Source: Kitasatospora sp. NBC_01250
GTDB lineage: Bacteria; Actinomycetota; Actinomycetes; Streptomycetales; Streptomycetaceae
Direction of reading: 5' to 3'
Assembly (NCBI RefSeq): GCF_036226465.1
Contig: NZ_CP108476.1
Span: 806,001-870,000 of the forward strand
Length of the DNA stretch: 64,000 nucleotides
Each line of letters begins with the position of its first letter. The stretch's first letter is position 1. The notes beneath the pieces were generated by a model. That model made no database searches. It was not told the origin of the DNA and saw only the letters and a list, made by a program, of their open reading frames with translations. This document shows positions 46,820 to 53,521 of the stretch, one piece after another. A program made the position numbers and the translations under genes.

Positions 46820-47598
46820 GCTCCCTGTCGCTCGCCCTGCGCGACTCGTCCACGATGCTGCGCCGCAACCTGCTGCACGTGCGGCGCTACCCGTCCATGA
46901 CGCTGAACCTGCTCCTCACGCCGATCATGCTGCTGCTGCTCTTCGTCTACGTCTTCGGCGGCGCGATGAGCGCGGGCGTCGGCGGCGGCGGTCGCGCCGC
47001 GTACATCGCCTACATCGTCCCGGGCATCCTGATGATGACCGTCGGCAGCACCGTGGTGGGGGCCGCGATGTCGGTCTCCATCGACCTGGCCGAGGGCCTG
47101 ATCGCGCGCTTCCGCACGCTGGCGATCTACCGGGGCTCGCTGCTCGTCGGACACGTGGTCGGCAGCGTGCTGCAGTCGATCGCCAGCGTGGTCCTGGTCG
47201 GTGCGGTCGCCGTCGCCATCGGGTTCCGTTCGCACGCCACGGCCCTGGAATGGCTCGCGGCCCTCGGGCTGGTCACGCTGTTCTCCTTCGCCCTCACCTG
47301 GATCGCGGTCGGGATGGGCACGGCCAGCCCGGGCCCGGAGGCGGCCAGCAACATGGCGATGCCGCTGATCCTGCTGCCGCTCATCTCCACCGCCTTCATC
47401 CCGGCCCGCACGATGCCGGGCTGGTTCCAGCCGGTCGCCGAGTACCAGCCGTTCACCCCGGCCGTGGAGACGCTGCGCGGGCTGCTGCTCGGCACCGGCA
47501 TCGGCGACAACGGGTGGATCGCGGTCGCCTGGTGCCTGGGCCTGACCGCGCTCGGCTACCGCTGGTCGACGGCGTTGTTCAACCGCGACCCGAAGTGA
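46816..47598 (+). CDS. ABC transporter permease, DrrB family (ABC-2)
   Basis: 260 residues, ATG overlapping the ATPase stop (ATGA). Six hydrophobic segments, starting with LNLLLTPIMLLLLFVYVFGG, then AYIVPGILMMTVGSTVVGAA; the conserved ABC-2 cytoplasmic element is DLAEGLIARFRTLAIYRGSL. The last part, PGWFQPVAEYQPFTPAVETL, is the signature C-terminal stretch of DrrB/NodJ-type permeases. It forms an exporter with the ATPase encoded just upstream. Its 3' end overlaps the end of the converging AfsR-type regulator gene by 20 bases. Confidence 0.9.
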   Translation: MSSLSLALRDSSTMLRRNLLHVRRYPSMTLNLLLTPIMLLLLFVYVFGGAMSAGVGGGGRAAYIAYIVPGILMMTVGSTVVGAAMSVSIDLAEGLIARFRTLAIYRGSLLVGHVVGSVLQSIASVVLVGAVAVAIGFRSHATALEWLAALGLVTLFSFALTWIAVGMGTASPGPEAASNMAMPLILLPLISTAFIPARTMPGWFQPVAEYQPFTPAVETLRGLLLGTGIGDNGWIAVAWCLGLTALGYRWSTALFNRDPK

Positions 47599-50500
47599 GC
47601 GCGCGGGCCGCCGCCCACAGCTCGTCCCGCTCCAGGGCGGCGTACGCCGACAGCGCGTCGGTGTAGGCCGCCCGGTCGGCCTCCTCGGCCGCCCGCCGGG
47701 CGCGGGCCGCGGACATCGTCGGCTGGAACTCACGCGGTACCCGCAGCCGTTCGGCCAGCGCGATCATCCGCACCGCGCCGGTGTCACCGCCGGTCAGCCC
47801 CGCCGTGCCGAGGGCGTGCAGCACCAGCGCCAGCCCGGGCAGCTCCGTGGGTGAGCCGACCGGCCCCAGGACGAGCGTGCGCAGCTGCTGCCGCAGCCGG
47901 TCGAGCGGCCCCGCGACGAGTTCGAGACGGCCGGCGTGCGCGTGCGCGGTCACCGCGACCGCCTGGATCATCAGCGCCCACGGCCCGAACCACGGCTCGC
48001 CGCCGAACGCCTGGTCGGCCGCGAGCAGCCGCTCCACCGCACTGCGCCACAGGCCGAGCCCGACCTCGGTCAGTCCGCGGGCGAGCGCGATCTCGGCGCG
48101 CCCGCCGAGGTCGGTGCCGTAGAACCAGAAGGCGTCCAGCTGCTGCGGGTTGTCGTCGTCGACCGCGGCCTGCCGCAGCCAGTACTCGGCCTCGTCGGGC
48201 TCCCCGCGCTGCAGGCAGGCGAGGACGAGGGTCGAGCGCATGCCGATGTGATCGTGCCCGTCCCCGAGCCCGGGCAGCGCATCGAGCGCCGCCCGGAAGT
48301 TCTGGTACGCCGCCTCGCCCTGCCCCGTCCGCAGACAGAGCTCGCCGAGCCGTGAGTGACGCAACAGCCGCACGGACGGGTTGTCGACCGGAGCCAGTGC
48401 GGACGCCATCCGGCGGGCCGCGGCGAGCGCGCGGTCGATGTCGTGCTCGTACTCCCAGACGTAACTGGCCACGCACTCGGCGACGCCGGCGACAAGGGTC
48501 TGTCCGGTCGATCTTGTCGGATCAGCGTGCGGCTCCCCCAGCCTTCGGCCGGGAGGTGCCCCCATCATCCAGCCTCGCGGCTGGGTGGGCCCGGCTGGGC
48601 GTGCGCCCGAGTCGCCCTCGTACTGGGCCGTACGTGGGCGATTCGGACGTGCGTCCAGCCGGGCAGCGACATCAGCAGCCGGCGCTGCGGGTCGGCGTCG
48701 CGCGCCCGGCACGATCGGCCGGACAGACCCTGGCGGTTGCTCGCGGTGGCTGTCGGCGTCGCAGAGCCCGCGCAGCACGTCGTAGTCGGGCGGCCGCATG
48801 GCGGGGATCGCGCTCAGCACCACCGCGGTGGCGCGCAGCAGCGTGTCCGGGCGGGCCGCGGGCAGCCGCCGCAGGGTGACGAGCTGGCGCACGGCGCGCG
48901 GGCCCTGGCCCATGAGCAGGCCCGCCGCACACACCACCGCGGCGGCGCGGGCGACTTCGACGTCCTCGGGCTCCGGGCGGTAGTGCGACAGCGGCGGGCC
49001 GCTCTCCTCGGCGAGGGCGGCGAGGCGGGGAAAGTTGGAGGCGTTGGACCACAGCGCGGCCAGCACGGCGGTGAGGGCCGCGGTGCTGCGGCCGTCGGCA
49101 CGGGCCAGGGCGTGCCGCAAGGCCAGCACGAGGTTGTCCTGCTCGGGCCTGATCCGCTCCCAGGCGGCCCGCGGTCCGGGGCCGAAGAGGACGGCGTGGT
49201 GCGCGACCCCGAAGTCCCGTGCCCAGGCCAGGAACCGGCCGACGGCCGCGTCCTGCTCGCCCGCCTCCGCGCAGCGGGCCGCGGCGAACTCCCGCACCGT
49301 CTCCAGCATCCGGAACCGCACCCCGGCCGGGGTGTCGGCGACGGTGAGCAGCGACTGCTCGACCACCTGCTCCAGCAGGGACAGCGCGTCCGCGCCGAGC
49401 ACGTGCTCGGCCGCCTCGCCGCAGAAGCCGCCGGGGAAGACGGCGAGCGTGAGCAGCGCCGCCCGGGCGTCCTCGGCGAGCAGGTTCCAGCTCCACTCCA
49501 CGACCGCGTGCAGCGTGCGGTGACGCTCCGGCAGGTCGCGCGCCCCGCCCCGCAGCAGCGCGAACCGGTCGCCGAGGCGGCGGGCGATCTCCGGCACCGA
49601 CAGCACCCGCACCCGCGCCGCGGCCAGCTCCACGGCGAGCGGCAGCCCGTCGAGGTGGCGGCAGAGCTCGGCCACCGCCCGCGGCGGCAGCACCACGCCA
49701 GGGCGCGCGGCCCGGGCCCGCTGGGTGAACAGCTCGACCGAGGTGTCGAGACCGAGCTCCGGCAGCGCGTACACCGCCTCCGAGCTGAGGCCCAGCGGAG
49801 AGCGGCTGGTGGCCAGCACCCGCAGGTCCTTCGAGGAGGAGACCAGGGCCCGCACGAGGTCGGCGGCGCCCCCGACGACCTGCTCGCAGTTGTCCAGCAC
49901 CAGCAGCGCCGCCCCGGAGCCGAGCACGCCGAGGATCGCGGGCACCGGATCCACCGGGGCGTGGCCGCCCACCGCACCGGGCCGCCCCTCGCCCGCGCCG
50001 AGCGCGGCGGCCACCTGCGCGGCCACGTCCCCGTCGGCGGTGACACCGGCGAGCGGCACGAAGTGCACCACGCGCTGCTCGGCCCCGCGGCTGACGGCGT
50101 GCGCGAGCCGGGTCTTGCCGAGGCCGCCGGGACCGACGACGGTGACCGCCCGGGAGGCGCGCAGCAGCCGCTCCACCGCCGCGATGTCCTCGTCGCGGCC
50201 GAGCAGCGGGTTCGGCTCGTGCGGCACACCGTGCCTGACCACCGGCGCCTCGCCGCGCAGCAGTTCACGCTGCAGGGCCTTGAGCCCGGCGCCCGGCTCG
50301 GTGCCGAGTTCCTCGCGCAGCGCCCGGCGGTACGCCTCGTACCGCGTCAGCGCCGCGGACGGACCCGCCGTCGCCGCCTCACCGCGCAGCAGTTCGGCGA
50401 GCACCTCCTCGTCGCGCGGATGCGCCGCGGCGGCCACGGCCAGCGGCCCGGCCGCCTCCGCGTGCCGCCCCAGCCGGGCCAGCGCGAGCGCCCGTGCACG

Positions 50501-50968
50501 GACGAGCCCCTCCCGGACCGGGGCGCGCTCGGCCCGCAACGCGGCCACCGGGTCGTCGGCGCCGCCCGCCGCCTCCCCTGCCCCCTGCCACAGCGCGAGC
50601 CCGGCCTCGGCCGCCGCCAGCGCCCCCGGGTGGTCCCCCGCCCTGGCCCGCTCCGCACTCGCGGCGGCGTGCACCAGCAGCGCGGAGCTGTCGACCTGCT
50701 CCTCGCCGAGCGCGAGCCGGTACCCCGTCGGCGTGCTGGCGATGACCTCGGCCCCCAGTTGCCCCCGCGCCCTGGACACCACCACCTGCAGCGCCTTCCC
50801 CGGCCGCTCCGGCACCTCCTGCGGCCACATCCCGGCCACCAGCCGGTCAGCACTGCACCCCAGCCGCAACTCACCCGCCAGCAACGCGAGCAACGCCCGC
50901 ACCCGCGGCGCGGTGACCTCCTGTCCGCGATGGGCGACACGCGTCAGCAGGGTCAGGTCGGTGGTCAC
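47579..50968 (-). CDS. AfsR/SARP-type transcriptional activator with NB-ARC ATPase and TPR-like region, interrupted by an in-frame inverted-repeat insertion
   Basis: 1129 residues from a GTG at 50968; longer readings add an unlikely Pro/Gly-rich N-terminus. Domains: OmpR-type winged-helix DNA-binding domain (about 1-85, VTAPRVRALLALLAGELRLG), BTAD helical domain (about 90-240), NB-ARC-type ATPase (about 255-480) with Walker A VVGPGGLGKTRLA and LLVLDNCEQVVGG, then a helical TPR-like region. Residues about 746-824 are different: Arg/Pro/Gly-rich, lacking helical pattern (RPIVPGARRRPAAPAADV), and encoded by the 237-bp element at 48495-48731. Because 237 is 79 codons exactly, the frame survives. 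It is the only SARP/AfsR-type regulator near the nucleoside cluster; a role as its regulator is inferred. Confidence 0.88.
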   Translation of the reverse strand: MTTDLTLLTRVAHRGQEVTAPRVRALLALLAGELRLGCSADRLVAGMWPQEVPERPGKALQVVVSRARGQLGAEVIASTPTGYRLALGEEQVDSSALLVHAAASAERARAGDHPGALAAAEAGLALWQGAGEAAGGADDPVAALRAERAPVREGLVRARALALARLGRHAEAAGPLAVAAAAHPRDEEVLAELLRGEAATAGPSAALTRYEAYRRALREELGTEPGAGLKALQRELLRGEAPVVRHGVPHEPNPLLGRDEDIAAVERLLRASRAVTVVGPGGLGKTRLAHAVSRGAEQRVVHFVPLAGVTADGDVAAQVAAALGAGEGRPGAVGGHAPVDPVPAILGVLGSGAALLVLDNCEQVVGGAADLVRALVSSSKDLRVLATSRSPLGLSSEAVYALPELGLDTSVELFTQRARAARPGVVLPPRAVAELCRHLDGLPLAVELAAARVRVLSVPEIARRLGDRFALLRGGARDLPERHRTLHAVVEWSWNLLAEDARAALLTLAVFPGGFCGEAAEHVLGADALSLLEQVVEQSLLTVADTPAGVRFRMLETVREFAAARCAEAGEQDAAVGRFLAWARDFGVAHHAVLFGPGPRAAWERIRPEQDNLVLALRHALARADGRSTAALTAVLAALWSNASNFPRLAALAEESGPPLSHYRPEPEDVEVARAAAVVCAAGLLMGQGPRAVRQLVTLRRLPAARPDTLLRATAVVLSAIPAMRPPDYDVLRGLCDADSHREQPPGSVRPIVPGARRRPAAPAADVAARLDARPNRPRTAQYEGDSGARPAGPTQPRGWMMGAPPGRRLGEPHADPTRSTGQTLVAGVAECVASYVWEYEHDIDRALAAARRMASALAPVDNPSVRLLRHSRLGELCLRTGQGEAAYQNFRAALDALPGLGDGHDHIGMRSTLVLACLQRGEPDEAEYWLRQAAVDDDNPQQLDAFWFYGTDLGGRAEIALARGLTEVGLGLWRSAVERLLAADQAFGGEPWFGPWALMIQAVAVTAHAHAGRLELVAGPLDRLRQQLRTLVLGPVGSPTELPGLALVLHALGTAGLTGGDTGAVRMIALAERLRVPREFQPTMSAARARRAAEEADRAAYTDALSAYAALERDELWAAARALTSGRG
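48495..48731. mobile_element. 237-bp MITE-like inverted-repeat element inside the AfsR-type regulator gene
   Basis: Terminal inverted repeats of about 25 bp with mismatches: AGGGTCTGTCCGGTCGATC at the left end and the reverse complement of AGGGTCTGTCCGGCCGATC at the right end. Inside lie further nested palindromes: CTCCCCCAGCCTTCGGCCGG next to GGAGGTGCCCCC (48533-48563), and a hairpin GTCGCCC-TCGTAC...GTACG-TGGGCGA (48611-48642). There is no transposase frame. I see no clear target-site duplication. The CCCCCAGCCTTCGGCC...GGTGCCCCC palindrome is of a kind widely scattered in streptomycete genomes (recalled, not checked). Confidence 0.75.
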
Positions 50969-51135
50969 CCGGTCAGCGTAGCCAAGCCCGCGACCGCCGC
51001 TACCAGGCCGGGGTGTCGGACCGGGCCGCCCGGTCTCGGGTGGCCTGTGCGTGGACTCCGGGACAACTGGCATGAAACGCCACCGATGTGGGCAGACGTC
51101 AGCCTGAGTCCACAGTGACCGAGGAGGCGACAGAC

Positions 51136-51231
51136 ATGGTTCGGATCAAAGAGATCAAGCGCTCCACTCCGCAGCGCCCGCGTCCGCCGCTCGACCTGCG
51201 GACGCCCTCGGGCCGCCCGCTCCCGTACTGA
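51136..51231 (+). CDS. Possible 31-residue peptide gene
   Basis: A short frame with a strong GAGGAGG site seven to eight bases before its ATG. The peptide is strongly basic and proline-rich: MVRIKEIKRSTPQRPRPP opens it and LDLRTPSGRPLPY closes it. It contains no cysteine and no membrane segment. It lies alone between the AfsR-type regulator gene, which diverges from it, and a converging hydrolase gene. Candidates are a small regulatory peptide, a modified-peptide precursor or a leader; I recognise no family, and no peptide-modifying enzyme is adjacent. Confidence 0.4.
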   Translation: MVRIKEIKRSTPQRPRPPLDLRTPSGRPLPY

Positions 51232-51260
51232 CGGCCACCGGACAGTCGCCTGACGGCTGC

Positions 51261-52154
51261 TCAGGGCGCCGGGTCCGGCGATGATGTCCCGGGCATGCCG
51301 CGGTCGAAGAGCGCGTCCAGGATGTGCGGCCAGGCCTCGGCGCCCAGCGCGGCGTCGGCCTGGGCGGAGCCGCCGTACCGGTAGTGCGGCGACGGAGGCA
51401 ACGGCTGCTCCCCCGGGAAGAACGGGCGGTGCCCGGCGCCGTCGTGGCGGAAGACACGCGCGGTGGCGCCCGCCGCCCGGCGCCGGGCGGCCAGCCGCTC
51501 GGCGAAGGGCAGCGAGGGCCACATCTCGTCGTCGCCGCCGGCGAGCAGCAGCAGGTCCGCGCCGATCCGCTCGACGGGGATCTCCGCGGCGGCCGTCCGG
51601 TGGGCGAAGGTCCGTTCGCTGAGTTCGTACGAGCCGCGAACGGCCACCGGCCCGTCGTCGTCCGGCCCGAACCCCTCCCACGTGTCGTCGTAGGGGACGA
51701 ACGGCAGCGGTCGGCCCCGCCAGGTCCACGAGGAGCGGTAGGGCCGCTGCTCGCCGTCGTGTCCCCGGCCGAGGTTCGCCCACACCAGCGACGTCGGGGA
51801 GACCGCGACGACGACGGCCACCCGCGGGTCGCGCACCGCCGTGAGCAGGGCCGCCTCGGCGCCCTTGGAGACGCCGAGGATCCCGACCCGCTCGGCGCCC
51901 CTGGCCCGCAGCAGGTCGATCGCCGCGGTGAAGGTCTCCAGCGGGATCTCGCAGATGCCGGGCGGCCGGCCGGCGCCGCCCCACCAGCGGATCGAGAGCG
52001 CCGTCACGCCGTGGCGGGCGAACAGCCGGGCCCGCTGGTACTCGATGCGTCCGCTGGACCCGGCCAGGACCAGGACCCCGACCGTGCTGCCCGCCGCAGG
52101 TTCGACGAGCACGCCCTCCCAGCCCTCGCGCACCTGCTGTTCGACGATGTCCAT
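51261..52154 (-). CDS. Alpha/beta hydrolase of the BAAT/acyl-CoA thioesterase C-terminal type
   Basis: 297 residues from the ATG at 52154 (a GTG two codons upstream is too close to the GGGGAGG site). Alpha/beta-hydrolase signs: VGVLVLAGSSGRIEYQRARL near the N-terminus, ARHGVTALSIRWWGG, the nucleophile elbow GILGVSKGAEAALL (serine at about residue 98), LLLLAGGDDEMWPS carrying the acid, and HDGAGHRPFFPGE with the catalytic histidine. The pattern matches BAAT_C-domain proteins, acyl-CoA thioester hydrolases or acyltransferases. It lacks the N-terminal BAAT immunoglobulin-like domain, so a stand-alone hydrolase is likely. Substrate unknown. It is followed upstream by the truncated PEBP gene in the same direction. 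Confidence 0.85.
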   Translation of the reverse strand: MDIVEQQVREGWEGVLVEPAAGSTVGVLVLAGSSGRIEYQRARLFARHGVTALSIRWWGGAGRPPGICEIPLETFTAAIDLLRARGAERVGILGVSKGAEAALLTAVRDPRVAVVVAVSPTSLVWANLGRGHDGEQRPYRSSWTWRGRPLPFVPYDDTWEGFGPDDDGPVAVRGSYELSERTFAHRTAAAEIPVERIGADLLLLAGGDDEMWPSLPFAERLAARRRAAGATARVFRHDGAGHRPFFPGEQPLPPSPHYRYGGSAQADAALGAEAWPHILDALFDRGMPGTSSPDPAP

Positions 52155-52182
52155 CGCCACCCCTCCCCCGGGAGAGCGTACG

Positions 52183-52533
52183 TCAGCGCCGGGCGTCCGC
52201 GGTGATCCGGGCGTAGCCGAGGATGTGACCGCTCATGGTGAAGGTGGTGACGCCGGCCGGCGTGGTCGCGGGCAGGCCCAGGGTGGGAGTGTCCAGCGCG
52301 TAGACGCTGATCCGGTAGTGGTGGGTGATGTCGCCGCTGCCCGGGCAGGGGCCGAGGTAGCCGGTCGCCCCGGCGGAGTTGGTGCCGGAGACCGTCCCGG
52401 GCGGCGGGGTGCTGCCCAGGCCGGTGGCGGCGGCGGGGTTGTCCCGGGTGACCCAGTGCCAGAAGCCCGCGCCGGTGGGTGCGTCGGGGTCGAGCATGGT
52501 CACGGCGTAGCTGCGGGTCCCCGCCGGTGCTCC
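52183..52533 (-). pseudogene. Truncated YbhB/YbcL (PEBP) family gene
   Basis: Family similarity begins at GAPAGTRSYAVTMLDPDAPT (52533 downward), the ligand-site DPDAP motif, and runs through GFWHWVTRD, a GATGYLGPCPGSGDITHHYR segment and VYALDTPTLGLP to the C-terminus. PEBP proteins are about 150-180 residues and begin with roughly 40 residues (the SPPLSW region) that are absent here. The frame has no ATG/GTG/TTG start upstream; the first possible start is a GTG at 52503 inside the domain, preceded by no ribosome binding site. Upstream sequence runs straight into the end of the MEDS-HATPase gene. I therefore call it a 5'-deleted remnant. Confidence 0.7.
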
Positions 52534-52573
52534 GCGCCTGCCACGGGTGACCGGGCACCCGACCGCCTGTGCC

Positions 52574-53521
52574 TCACGGGGCCAGGTGAAGGCGCAGGGT
52601 GAGGCCGGTGTCGGTGGCGCGGATCTCGACGAGGTCGCACAGCTGGTGGATCATCCACAGGCCACGGCCGCCGTTGCCGGAGCTGAGGGCGGGGCGACGG
52701 CGTCCGGCGAGCGGGTTGCGCAGGTGGCCGTTGTCGCGGATCTCGGCGACGGCGGCTCCCTGCTCGGTGGTCCACAGCCGCAGGATGCCGGCTCCGCCGC
52801 CATGGGCGGCGGAGTTGGCGGTCGCCTCACTGATCGCGAGCACGAGGTCGCCTCTGCGAGCTCGATCCAGGGACGTGCCCGACAGCCAGTCATGAGCGTG
52901 TTGACGCAGTTGGGCGAGCTGACCCGCGGCATAGGGATAGGTCAGGGCGTGGACGGGTTCGGGCAGGGGTTCGTCGCAGTCCGCGCAGACGACGGCGGGG
53001 TCGGCGTAGCCCGGGCTGGCCTCGGCGCGGCCGTCCTCGATGAGGGTGGGGTGGGTGCGCCGGGCGTCGGCGACCACCGATTCGGGCAGCGCGGTGACGT
53101 CGTAGGGGCACAGGATCGTGGCGGCGCGGCCGGCGAAGGCGGTGTTGATGAGCGCCTCGTGCCGGGTGGCCTCCAGCGTCTCCGCGCGCGAGCGGCTGGC
53201 CCAGATCGGCTCTCCGACGATCCGGGCGGCCCGGCCGGGGTGCCGGTCGGCGAAGCCCTGCAGGGCCGCCAGGATCCGGCCGGGATTGCGGCCCAGCACC
53301 GTCATGTCCGCGAAGTCGACACCGTCGGCCTGGGGCCCCAGCCACTCGCGCAATGCGTCGAGTTGGGCGCCGGGCACAGCCACGAACGTCGGCTCGTCCG
53401 CGGTGAGGGCGGCGCGCACGAAGCCGCCCACCCCGCTGACGTACTCCTCCAGGGTCCGGTAGAACAGCGCGGGATGCACGAAGGCCCCGGCGTCCGGGAG
53501 CGTGGTCACGGTGTTGGTCAT
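52574..53521 (-). CDS. MEDS-domain anti-sigma regulatory kinase, paralogue of the 10.8-kb gene
   Basis: 315 residues from the ATG at 53521, which overlaps the stop of the SpoIIE-fusion gene (ATGA). It shares near-identical blocks with the protein encoded at 10824-11777: HPALFYRTLEEYV, FADMTVLGRNPGRILAALQG, ATRHEALINTAFAG, PAVVCADCDEPLPEP and SGNGGRGLWMIHQLCDLVEI. The MEDS domain covers about residues 10-170 and the RsbW-like ATPase about 215-312, with LAISEATANSAAHGGG as N box. As the last gene of a coupled operon with a phosphatase/STAS fusion, it probably acts as the kinase arm of a partner switch whose sigma factor lies elsewhere, possibly the one at 9496. Confidence 0.88.
   Translation of the reverse strand: MTNTVTTLPDAGAFVHPALFYRTLEEYVSGVGGFVRAALTADEPTFVAVPGAQLDALREWLGPQADGVDFADMTVLGRNPGRILAALQGFADRHPGRAARIVGEPIWASRSRAETLEATRHEALINTAFAGRAATILCPYDVTALPESVVADARRTHPTLIEDGRAEASPGYADPAVVCADCDEPLPEPVHALTYPYAAGQLAQLRQHAHDWLSGTSLDRARRGDLVLAISEATANSAAHGGGAGILRLWTTEQGAAVAEIRDNGHLRNPLAGRRRPALSSGNGGRGLWMIHQLCDLVEIRATDTGLTLRLHLAP

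Noticed and set aside
51051..51113. Inverted repeat GTGGACTC ... GAGTCCAC before the small ORF
   Set aside because: Only 8 bp with a 47-base loop; it may be chance at this composition and cannot be assigned as operator or terminator.
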